64,000 nucleotides of DNA from Marchantia polymorpha subsp. ruderalis. Taxonomy: Eukaryota; Streptophyta; Marchantiopsida; Marchantiales; Marchantiaceae. The notes beneath the pieces are model-generated. The model was given only the letters and a program-made list of their open reading frames with translations. It searched no databases and had not been told where the DNA came from. A program made the translations under genes and the position numbers. The first letter of the stretch is position 1, and every line of letters starts with the position of its first letter. The stretch spans positions 15,632,001 through 15,696,000 of the forward strand of contig AP031358.1 in assembly GCA_037833965.1 (NCBI GenBank), in the 5' to 3' direction. Shown here piece by piece: positions 56,432 to 64,000 of the stretch.

Positions 56432-59254
56432 CTCATCCGGATACACCTCGTCTCCTTCCTCCTCAATGGAGCAGCAAGTGACGTAGCCCACAAAGTCCTC
56501 TGACGTTTCGGTCTCTGAAGTGCATGATGAGCTGGTCTCCCCTCCAGTTGTGTAACCGGAGGTGGTGGAAGGTGTTTCGCCCTCATGGGGTACCTTGGTC
56601 CACGGTACGGTAATGACAGTCGGAGGGTCCGCAGGGCTACGGAACTGTAATCTCTTCCTACTCCAGTCACACCTTGCTTTGGCATCGTATAGCCAAGGTC
56701 TGCCAAGCAGCACATCATAACCTTTCTTCATCAGAGGTTGCAGTATTATGTAGGACAGTTGAAAGTCCACTCCTCCAATGTTGGTTCTCACATTGCTCAA
56801 CATTCCTAGTGGCATTCTGCGTGTTTGATCGGCCAGTCGCAATACTCGGGATGTAGGTTCGAAGGTCTGGAACCCCAAGGAGTTCGCTGTCTCCTCGGTC
56901 ATGATATTCACGCCCGAGCCGGAGTCCACTGGTACCTTCTGAATGACGCAGCCTCCGATCTCTACTTCGATCTCTGGAGGTCCCAGGTCTCCTCCTTCCA
57001 CTCTGTACACAGCCGGAAGTTTCTCTTTTCGGGGTTTGCGTGGTCGGCGCAACGAAAGCATCAGCATCCTCCTGTACGTCTTATTGTCTTCCAACAACTG
57101 GTGGAAGGAAATATTTGCCCTCTGGCTCCCCATGTCTTTCACTATGTCGTAGGGAGTGTTGGAAGTCACGGCCGGAAGTTTCCCTGTACTCGCGGTCGGA
57201 AGGGGTGTAGGGGGCCTAACTGCCTTCCGGTCGTCGGATGTCATTCCGGCGCCCAGTGCTTCCTTGATGAGGTGACTCACCTCATCTTTGATGTCCGGAA
57301 GGTAATCTCGAGTCCGGAACTCTTCTGAATACCTGTCCGCCTTTTCTGAGTTCTGCTCCGGCTGGGTGTTTCTCATAGCCGGAGGTGTACCCGGCCTTCT
57401 CCTCTGGCCTTCTCTAACTTCTTTAGACTTCCTCCTTTCTTCCCTACGCTCGAGGCGGCGAGTGTCCTCGTGGCCTTCTCCTTTCCTCTTCGAACTTCGG
57501 GTTTCTACCCGACCGCACATTACTTCTTCCTCTGGCCATACTTCGTCTCCTTCAGCTGGGTCCAGACTCAGTTCTACCTGGTTGACCTGCACTTCTTCCT
57601 TGCCAGGTGTTGATACGAAACGCACGGCTGGCCTAGGGATTTGGGGCTGGTCACATTCAGCTGCTGTATGTCCGGACTTCTTGCAATTGCTGCACAATGG
57701 TGCATACCCCATTGGCTTCCTCGGGTGGGGACAACTTGGCGCGTAATGCCCCATGTCTCCGCAGTTGTAGCAACCATCGAATTGTGGTCGAGGTCGGTTG
57801 TGATTGCCTGGAGGTGCCATGCGTCTTGGTGGGAGTGTACCCGCCATTTCCCTCGGAACAAAGCGCGGTATATGCACCGGTGGGTTCGGAGTTGTAGCTG
57901 GAGCTGTCTGTACCGAGTAGGCGGTGTCCTCAACCTGCTCAGCATAATACATAGGCGGCTCAGCATAATACATGGGGTTCTCCCATTGTGGTGCCCATTC
58001 GACCGCATTCACTGGGTAAGATGGCCTCGCGGACATGCACTCCGTGTTGGCATGTCCCACCTGTCCGCACGTAGTACACCAGAGATTCGCTCGTTGTCTC
58101 GCAGGTGATTTACGTCGGTCTTGGCCTCCCACTACATGAACTTTCAGGTCCGCAAAATTCTTCACCAGGTTGTCTACCTTGGCTGCGATGTCCCCTTGAG
58201 TCTTCACTGGGATTCCCTTACCTCGATCCTTCTTCTTGATCGCACTGCGTTTCTTCTTCCGTCTTTCTTCTTCTGAAGATGACGAGTCCTCTTCCTCTTC
58301 CGAGGAAGAACTTGATTCGGAGGAGCTCGATTCTTCTGTCGAGGAAGGCGAGTTCCTTCTCTTCCGACGTCCGCCTTGCGACTTCTTCTTCGTCGACCGT
58401 CGGTCGCGTCTTCGAGTGTCAAGGGTTGACGTCTCAAAGGTCTCCGCGGAAGCTATCACATCTTGGATTGTGTCAGTCTTGCCTCTCCTACAGAAGGTCT
58501 CCATTTCTCTTGAGAGCCCTGTCACATACCAATCCACTGCCTGTTGTACCGAATACGGTTCTCCCGGGCCTGTCTTCGGAATTCGATCTAGGAGGTCTTG
58601 GAATCTCTCAGTGTAGTCTCGAAGATTCTCCTTCCGCTCGCGTCGAAGATTTCGAAGCCGGGTCAGAACTCGACTGTCATATCCGAGTTCGCGGAACCGC
58701 CTCAGAAACTTTTCCTTGAGCTGAGCCCAGGTCCGGATGCCAGTGGGGTCGGTGCTCTCATGGTTGTACCAGCTACGCGCTCGTTTGCGTAGCAGGCTAG
58801 GAAAGATTCGTAATCTGTCTTCATCACTGGTCTCACGATTGGCGATGGAGACAGACTCGAAGAGCTTTATGTATGAATCTGCATCATCGTCGTCGCCCGT
58901 TCCCGTGTATCTTGGATACGAATGTTTGGTGGTAGGTTGGGAAAACACATGGCGGAGATTGGCTTGATGTTCTGCCATCGGTGATCCTGTCGACGGACTG
59001 ATCCTAGGTTGGCCAAACTCAGGAAGAGTTCCTGTCGGAGGGATGTCCAATAGAACTGTTAGCTCAATGCTCTCGGTAGGTGAACTGGAACGCCTTTGTC
59101 TTCCAGTAGTCGGTGATGGCGATCTTTCTGCAGAGTCCTCACCGGGAGTCTTCTTTTTAGTTCGCCGTTTTGTTTCCACGGCTTTTTCTGAATCTCGACG
59201 GAGTTTCCGTGTGGCTCTCGCACTCAGGTTTCCCACACTATCGCTCGTCGACAT
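56426..59254 (-). CDS. gag: Gag and protease polyprotein
   Basis: 942 codons from the ATG at 59252-59254. A basic N-terminus is followed by the retrotransposon gag core (about 125-275; SYIKLFESVSIANRE to RSWYNHESTDPTG). Next comes an acidic Ser/Glu tract (about 303-330), then three CCHC zinc knuckles of the form C-x2-C-x4-H-x4-C near 393-406, 495-508 and 521-534. The usual number is one or two. The aspartic protease carries DSGSGVNIM at about 777-785 and the second-lobe GYDVLLGRPWL. The stop at 56426-56428 is TAG in a leaky context. The first 85 bases between the LTR and the ATG hold the primer-binding site. Confidence 0.95.
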   Translation of the reverse strand: MSTSDSVGNLSARATRKLRRDSEKAVETKRRTKKKTPGEDSAERSPSPTTGRQRRSSSPTESIELTVLLDIPPTGTLPEFGQPRISPSTGSPMAEHQANLRHVFSQPTTKHSYPRYTGTGDDDDADSYIKLFESVSIANRETSDEDRLRIFPSLLRKRARSWYNHESTDPTGIRTWAQLKEKFLRRFRELGYDSRVLTRLRNLRRERKENLRDYTERFQDLLDRIPKTGPGEPYSVQQAVDWYVTGLSREMETFCRRGKTDTIQDVIASAETFETSTLDTRRRDRRSTKKKSQGGRRKRRNSPSSTEESSSSESSSSSEEEEDSSSSEEERRKKKRSAIKKKDRGKGIPVKTQGDIAAKVDNLVKNFADLKVHVVGGQDRRKSPARQRANLWCTTCGQVGHANTECMSARPSYPVNAVEWAPQWENPMYYAEPPMYYAEQVEDTAYSVQTAPATTPNPPVHIPRFVPREMAGTLPPRRMAPPGNHNRPRPQFDGCYNCGDMGHYAPSCPHPRKPMGYAPLCSNCKKSGHTAAECDQPQIPRPAVRFVSTPGKEEVQVNQVELSLDPAEGDEVWPEEEVMCGRVETRSSKRKGEGHEDTRRLERREERRKSKEVREGQRRRPGTPPAMRNTQPEQNSEKADRYSEEFRTRDYLPDIKDEVSHLIKEALGAGMTSDDRKAVRPPTPLPTASTGKLPAVTSNTPYDIVKDMGSQRANISFHQLLEDNKTYRRMLMLSLRRPRKPRKEKLPAVYRVEGGDLGPPEIEVEIGGCVIQKVPVDSGSGVNIMTEETANSLGFQTFEPTSRVLRLADQTRRMPLGMLSNVRTNIGGVDFQLSYIILQPLMKKGYDVLLGRPWLYDAKARCDWSRKRLQFRSPADPPTVITVPWTKVPHEGETPSTTSGYTTGGETSSSCTSETETSEDFVGYVTCCSIEEEGDEVYPDEE

Positions 59255-59299
59255 TCACCGAGCATTGCTGCTCAAGGGTTCTGGTGTTGACGCACTGTT

Positions 59300-59316
59300 C
59301 CCCGGCAGCGGCGCCA
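59300..59316 (-). other. Primer-binding site, tRNA-Asp type
   Basis: TGGCGCCGCTGCCGGGG on the minus strand matches the complement of the 3' end of plant tRNA-Asp (CCCCGGCAACGGCGCCA) with one mismatch. It lies 22 bases from the LTR edge at 59339, an unusually long spacer. The same primer is known from Athila/Tat-type elements. Confidence 0.85.
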
Positions 59317-60253
59317 AAAAGAAGTTGTCGGCTCCTTATGTAATAACCCACCAAAGGCTAAAACTGCAGTATGGTGGTAAAAAGATCGAACCCACAGGGA
59401 CAGAGGCAACACACAGAGTAAAAGTGTCACGTTTAACAGACTTTTGGTAGAGTTTGAATTCTAGGCGACTGTCACTCCCAGAAATACTGTAGTGCTCGAC
59501 TCGGAGGCTCGACTCGGAGGAGGAACTCAACTCGGAGGATGCTCGGAGGATGCACGGTACAGCTTGGTCACTCAACACACACACACACACCTGAAACTGG
59601 CAAAAAGCACAACTCGGAGGTCGGTCAGGACCTCCGCTTCGGATTTCAGGAGGAAAGTGTCTCGCAAGTTCACTCAGAGGTTCTGCAGGAAGTGCCTCCC
59701 ACTCCGGCTTTTACTGCCCTTCCGCCAGGAACTAGCGGGGGTACCCGGACTGGACTTCTCACTTCGGAACGAAGCCTCTACGTACGCCGTGGACGTCACC
59801 CTCGACTATCACACAAAACGCAGGGAGTGCAGACCCGACTGAGAACTTACTGAAAACACGATCCAGTAACACACACACAACCTGAATTACAAACCAAGGT
59901 TTACACGAAGTAATGAAACTTCACATTGGCATTCAGGGGAAACTTCCCATAGGAGTACAATCAGGATATGTCACTCGAAGGAGTAAGGGGGAACTGTTCA
60001 AGTATCTAACTCGCAGCCGGCTCTGAGTATCAGAAATCACCCGCAGGTGCAGATCCGCACTACTCAAGTCTCTAACCGGGTACTAGCTCTGAATGTTCAG
60101 CCGAAGGCCTTCAACTACAACATACGGTAACTTCGCTATGCTGCAGCTTCTCTACGTGGTGCCAGGACCAAAATGCACAAACACGCCAAGAAAGTGAGTT
60201 CCTGATCTGCACTTCCGAAACTGGAAGAGTCCAAAGGCAAAACGCCTTGATCT

Positions 60254-60261
60254 ACTTTATA
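60254..60261 (-). promoter_or_regulatory. TATA box candidate for genomic RNA, 5' LTR
   Basis: Same TATAAAGT as in the left LTR. As the 5' LTR, this copy would drive the full-length RNA, starting near 60223 and running through gag-pol. Confidence 0.55.
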
Positions 60262-60294
60262 CTCTCAAAAGATCCTAACTAGCACTACGCTATC

Positions 60295-62850
60295 CTATCT
60301 ACCACTCGCAGCATCTGCGCGAAACCAAACTACTCTACTGCACTCAGCAGATCCGGTGCTGCGCCTCCTGCGCGCCGGACTGCTCCGCTTACTGTCTCTA
60401 CCTTGCCAGTCTTCCGACCGGCTGCGTAACCCCAGGCGTCGGAGCGCTGTGGTGACTTCCGACTGCAAGTGCGCCATGGTGTCGCGCGCACCCGACAAGA
60501 AGGTTTCTAATTTTCTTGCCACTCGCCGCCGACTCCGACTGTCACCTTCCGTCAAGGCCGCCGCCCGAAGCTCGAACTCCCGGAGTGTGACCCTCTCTTG
60601 AGCTGCCACCTCCCAATGGGTGTATCCGTTTAGACAACGAGTCACCCGTGCCGCCAACTCTCCTCGTGCCCTGCAGCTGCTCTCCACCTCTGCCAGCTGC
60701 ATTTCTAAATCCGCACGTTGAGCCCTCAAATCCGAGCACTCGGTTTGCAAGTTGCACAACAACTCCTCATCCTCCTTGCGGGCTCTTTGACTTTCCTCTA
60801 AGGCGCGCGTCTGGCGCGCAAGCTCGGCTGCTAGGACTTTGTTCTGTCTCCGCTCCTCCTGCAGTTCCGACTCGATCTTTGCCCGTATTAGTTCGGCCTC
60901 CGCCTGACTCTTCGTCGCCGCATCCTCCTTCTGCTGCTGCAAGGCTTGGTACAGCTTCTGGGTGACCGCCAGGTGTTGTCGGAGGGCGGTGTTCCTATCC
61001 ACATATACTTGGCAACTAGAGGCCCACTTTGCCACCTTGATCCTCGTCCTTCGCCTGATAGTCTCCACATAAGACTGCGGTTTTAAGGCACTTCCGTATT
61101 TGGATGTCTTGCGATCCAGATATCGCAGGAGTGGAACTATCTGTTCGCACAGCACCCCTGTTGGCGTTTTCTGCACTGAATCCTCTTCTTGCTCTTCCGA
61201 GCTCGTCTCATCCTCAGTCTCGAGGATCTCAGTCGCCACCGAATCCCTTGGCGACTCCCTGGAACTGTGGCGCGCAGCAGCTTCCGCTGCGACTGCTGCT
61301 CCACTGCCTGCTAAAATATCCAGGGCAGTGGGAGATCCCACTGCTTGAGCCCCTGTTCCGGCTCGATCTTCGGCTTGTGAAGGGGTCGACGCCGCAGTGA
61401 CTTTTGTCACTCTTGCACCGCCCGCTTCTGCTGCCTGTCCTTCCGGCGCAATCTGCGCGGAAGGTGTCCTTGCTGAAGGTGCGTCCGCCGAAGGCGTCCG
61501 CACACTGGTCGTTGGCTCCATCCGTCTCGCAGTCGGCGAATCCGGCTGACTCTCTGTTGTCCGACTCGCAGTCGGCCGACCAGCAGTTGTCCGACTGGGA
61601 GTCGGATACACCCTGCGCGTCTTGACTCCACTTGGCCTGCTTGTTGGGGGCGTTCTTCCAGAAGTGCCTTCCGCCGAAGACGACCCTCTAAGGATTGTTG
61701 GCTCGTCAGCCAAACTCTCTTCCGCTTCCGGCCTGCTGTCCGGTTCAACGCGCCGTTCAGTTGGCCTTCCTTCCGCTTGTCGACCTTCAGTCATCCGACT
61801 CGCAGTCGGCCGGTCGTCAGTCCGTCCATCTCCTCCCGAAGGCCGTGGTGCCTTCTGTGCAGAGGTTTCTGCCGTCTTCCCTAGGACCTGAGCAATTATC
61901 TCTTCCTGTGTGAGATTCCGCCGGGTCGGAGTTCGCCTGGTCTCCTCAGTAACAGTTGGCATTCTGCGTGCCCTCTGTTTTGGTCGACTATGAGGCTCGG
62001 GGGTGGGCCGACCACGAGTCGGCGCAGCTGGTACTTCCGGCTGCCTGTCCTCAGGTCTCTCATCCCACTTCCGCTTGCGCGGAATGCGCTCACTTCGACG
62101 TTCTTCTGCTGCTCTGGCTGGAGCCGGAGCCGGAGGCGTACTGGCAGGTTCCTCGTCCGGATTCGTGTCTACTTCGGCCTCCCTCGAATATCTACCTGGA
62201 TAAGACCGGCTCAGCTGCGGAAACCGAGTTTTCTCAGCATTCGTCAAACATCCCATCGCCCGGTAAAACACGATTAAGTAAGGCGATAGATGATTGAGCG
62301 TTCCTCCCCTCTCTTCTTGCGCATGTTGGCGCGTCACCTTCCACAGAAGTCGTGCCCAATGCACCGGAGCTCCTGACAACACTAGCTCCACGAACTCTAC
62401 CTGCCAACCATGCATGTAAGCGGTCTTGGTCGGCTGCAATATCTGCAGCAATGCTGTCGCGACATTTCTCCGCAATCGATCCTTGTAATCCCGAGTCCGG
62501 AAACCGTTCTTGGGATGTCTAGCCACCTTGAAGAGCTCATTGTAAGAGACTTCTTCCTCCTGGGACACTTTCACGCTGTCGGCCTCGAAGAGGAGATCCC
62601 CTTCCTCGCCGGCACACCTGCCCAACACCTGCGCCCAATTGCAAATTTCCCATCTCTCTGGGTGTGGGCGAAATCCGCGAGAAGGCTTGTGTCTCTCTTG
62701 CAGATACTCGCGCACCATCTCCGGACACGTCCAATTCCACCCCCAGAGGAGAAAATCGAGCTTCAGCCTCGTCAGCACATCTTGAAATGCGCGTAGACCG
62801 ATCTGCGGCACCCTGAGTGGAGACACTCGCAGTTGGGGAACCTTCGACAT
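60295..62850 (-). CDS. LTR-encoded 851-residue protein of unknown function (right LTR copy)
   Basis: Identical to the left-LTR protein except for Asn in place of Asp in the EVDTxPDEEP segment, just after the conserved N-terminal domain (from the C/T change at 51505/62163). The start is the ATG at 62848-62850. Domain layout and remarks are as for the left copy. Because the 5' LTR is nearest its own upstream flank, a transcript from this copy could also continue into gag unless it is terminated. Confidence 0.85.
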   Translation of the reverse strand: MSKVPQLRVSPLRVPQIGLRAFQDVLTRLKLDFLLWGWNWTCPEMVREYLQERHKPSRGFRPHPERWEICNWAQVLGRCAGEEGDLLFEADSVKVSQEEEVSYNELFKVARHPKNGFRTRDYKDRLRRNVATALLQILQPTKTAYMHGWQVEFVELVLSGAPVHWARLLWKVTRQHAQEERGGTLNHLSPYLIVFYRAMGCLTNAEKTRFPQLSRSYPGRYSREAEVDTNPDEEPASTPPAPAPARAAEERRSERIPRKRKWDERPEDRQPEVPAAPTRGRPTPEPHSRPKQRARRMPTVTEETRRTPTRRNLTQEEIIAQVLGKTAETSAQKAPRPSGGDGRTDDRPTASRMTEGRQAEGRPTERRVEPDSRPEAEESLADEPTILRGSSSAEGTSGRTPPTSRPSGVKTRRVYPTPSRTTAGRPTASRTTESQPDSPTARRMEPTTSVRTPSADAPSARTPSAQIAPEGQAAEAGGARVTKVTAASTPSQAEDRAGTGAQAVGSPTALDILAGSGAAVAAEAAARHSSRESPRDSVATEILETEDETSSEEQEEDSVQKTPTGVLCEQIVPLLRYLDRKTSKYGSALKPQSYVETIRRRTRIKVAKWASSCQVYVDRNTALRQHLAVTQKLYQALQQQKEDAATKSQAEAELIRAKIESELQEERRQNKVLAAELARQTRALEESQRARKEDEELLCNLQTECSDLRAQRADLEMQLAEVESSCRARGELAARVTRCLNGYTHWEVAAQERVTLREFELRAAALTEGDSRSRRRVARKLETFLSGARDTMAHLQSEVTTALRRLGLRSRSEDWQGRDSKRSSPARRRRSTGSAECSRVVWFRADAASGR

Positions 62851-64000
62851 TGCGTTGCCTGCACACACAAACGTTCTCCCTTTCGCTCACTCTCTCACAA
62901 TCGCCACTGCGCGTCGGCCACTCAAGCACTGACTGCTCACTCTCTCTGCGCTCGTTCAAGATCGCTACTCCCAATTCTTTCAAGGTCCGCCAAGATCCTT
63001 GTGCAACTCGTCTCCGCACTCTCTACTCTCACTGCAGGTCGCTCCGCCCTTGCGCGTAATCTTGGAACTGGAAATTGCAAAGTCAAGAATGAGGGAATGA
63101 GACTGGAGCGCAGTCTTTTCTTCTCCGATTTCAAGAACGTCCAACGTTCTTACTGGTTGCAACGTACGCAGCCGGCTATACGGCTTAACGGTTCGCCCTT
63201 TGCATGCGCGAATTCACGTCTCCGCATTGCGCGCATTCGCATGCTTAAACGTTGAATTCTCCCGCCACCGCCACCTTCCGGACTCGAGTCCGCTGCAGGG
63301 TATACGTCGGCCCTGTTGTCTTTTCCTAACCCGCCCTTCTCCGGAGGCGTGTCGCCGCTGGCGCGTTCATTATCCGTCGGCGCCTTGCTGGAGGCGCACA
63401 TCCAGCCGGAGCGAATTACGCCGGCGCGCAGTCGTACCGCCTATTTTGTCCTTTATGCCTTGTCCGTTGCTGCCAGCGCATATCCGTCAGCGCAACTCAT
63501 GCCAGCGCATCCGGCCGTCAGCGCCACGTCGGAGGCGTACATCCGACCGGCGCTTTCCTTCCATGAACAGCCGCCAAGGGCGCTTCCGACTCTGAGTTGG
63601 TTTCCTCCTGTGAGCGCGTGATTCCGCCGAAGGCGCATCGCCGAGGGCGTACGGGAATCCTTTCCGGCTGTGAACCCTAGCGCGAACGGCGCATGTCCGG
63701 CTACGAGTTTTCCGACGCTCATAACTTCTCCATTCCTGATCCATCTCCGGCGCTCTTGGACTCGTTAGAACGAGCGTCCCGAGCTCTGTCTAATGCAACT
63801 TCCACCAACTGGATCTACCGTGTATCCCGATTGTTATGAAGGTTTTCCCTTTCCGCGCTAGCGGCGCTTCGCCGAAGGCGCACTCATGGTCGGATGCCTT
63901 TAGAGGTCCGGGCCCTTCTCCTGACGTCTTTAGCAAAACCTCCTCCTGAGGTGTCTGCGCCGGAAGCGTAGCTTCCTTATGCGCTAGAGGCGCGTGAGTA

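Larger units (their letters stand above)
48681..64000 (-). mobile_element. Young Ty3/gypsy retrotransposon with giant ORF-bearing LTRs (right end beyond window)
   Basis: Read on the minus strand the order is 5' LTR (right), primer-binding site, gag-protease, in-frame TAG, RT-RNase H-integrase, polypurine tract, 3' LTR (left). The 10,658-bp offset between LTRs is constant at every point checked. Left LTR 48681-53547 is 4,867 bp and the internal part 53548-59338 is 5,791 bp, so the full element should be about 15.5 kb and end near 64205. The base motif before the left end is AGCAC, the expected target-site duplication. Gene order, the integrase DD35E, the FIDD form of the RT active site, a tRNA-Asp primer site and the lack of a chromodomain place it in the non-chromovirus (Tat/Athila-like) Ty3/gypsy group. 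All frames appear intact, so it may be autonomous and active. Confidence 0.95.
59339..64000 (-). repeat. 5' LTR (right), truncated by window end
   Basis: Matches 48681-53342 with three substitutions found: 49291 G / 59949 A, 51505 C / 62163 T and 52736 A / 63394 G. About 205 bases of the 4,867 are beyond the window. Confidence 0.95.

Overview
This window is nuclear DNA of a land plant. Genes have many GT-AG introns, there is an intron-containing tRNA-Tyr, and the families present are plant ones: a REF/SRPP lipid-droplet protein, a potato-inhibitor-I protein, an ABCG half-transporter and a KH-CCCH protein. Gene-sized GC-rich islands sit in AT-rich DNA. My best guess is a bryophyte, most likely a liverwort such as Marchantia, but this rests on general impression and I could not test it.

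Layout. 0.4-1.1 kb: 3' exon of a KH/CCCH RNA-binding gene (minus). 3.96-8.86 kb: a 4.9-kb solo LTR with a perfect 5-bp target-site duplication. 11.0-12.7 kb: an old, shrunken relative of that LTR. 14.4-16.9 kb: two tandem arrays (about 100-bp and about 95-bp periods) on either side of a 1-kb GC-rich gene-like fragment. 18.0-21.6 kb: a six-exon PLP enzyme of the class-V aminotransferase/cysteine desulfurase-like fold (minus). 23.8-27.3 kb: a ten-exon ABCG half-transporter (plus). 28.9 kb: tRNA-Tyr(GTA). 33.9-35.6 kb: a three-exon REF/SRPP gene (plus). 40.5-40.8 kb: a decayed PHD-finger fragment, probably from a transposon. 43.8-44.9 kb: a three-exon protein with two potato-inhibitor-I-like domains (plus). 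46.8-48.7 kb: an old element with two diverged 0.45-kb direct repeats. 48.68 kb to the window end: a very young Ty3/gypsy retrotransposon on the minus strand, inserted into the second of those repeats.

The main discovery candidate is that retrotransposon. Its LTRs are 4,867 bp, together longer than its 5.8-kb internal region. Each LTR carries an intact 851-codon ORF, apparently in U3, upstream of a conserved TATAAAG that would start the genomic RNA. The encoded protein has a conserved N-terminal domain, a long low-complexity Arg/Thr/Ser/Pro linker and a C-terminal coiled coil. The divergent solo LTR keeps the same frame over its full length, broken only by two TAG codons, and in the stretch I checked most of its substitutions are silent. 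The gag-PR and RT-RH-INT frames are in phase and are separated by one TAG codon in a UAG-CAA-CUA context, the classic viral readthrough signal. The two LTRs show only three differences that I found, so the insertion is recent.

The cellular genes are independent single-copy style loci with no sign of shared function. The AT-rich gaps between them (roughly 29-33, 36-40 and 45-48 kb) hold no gene I can support.
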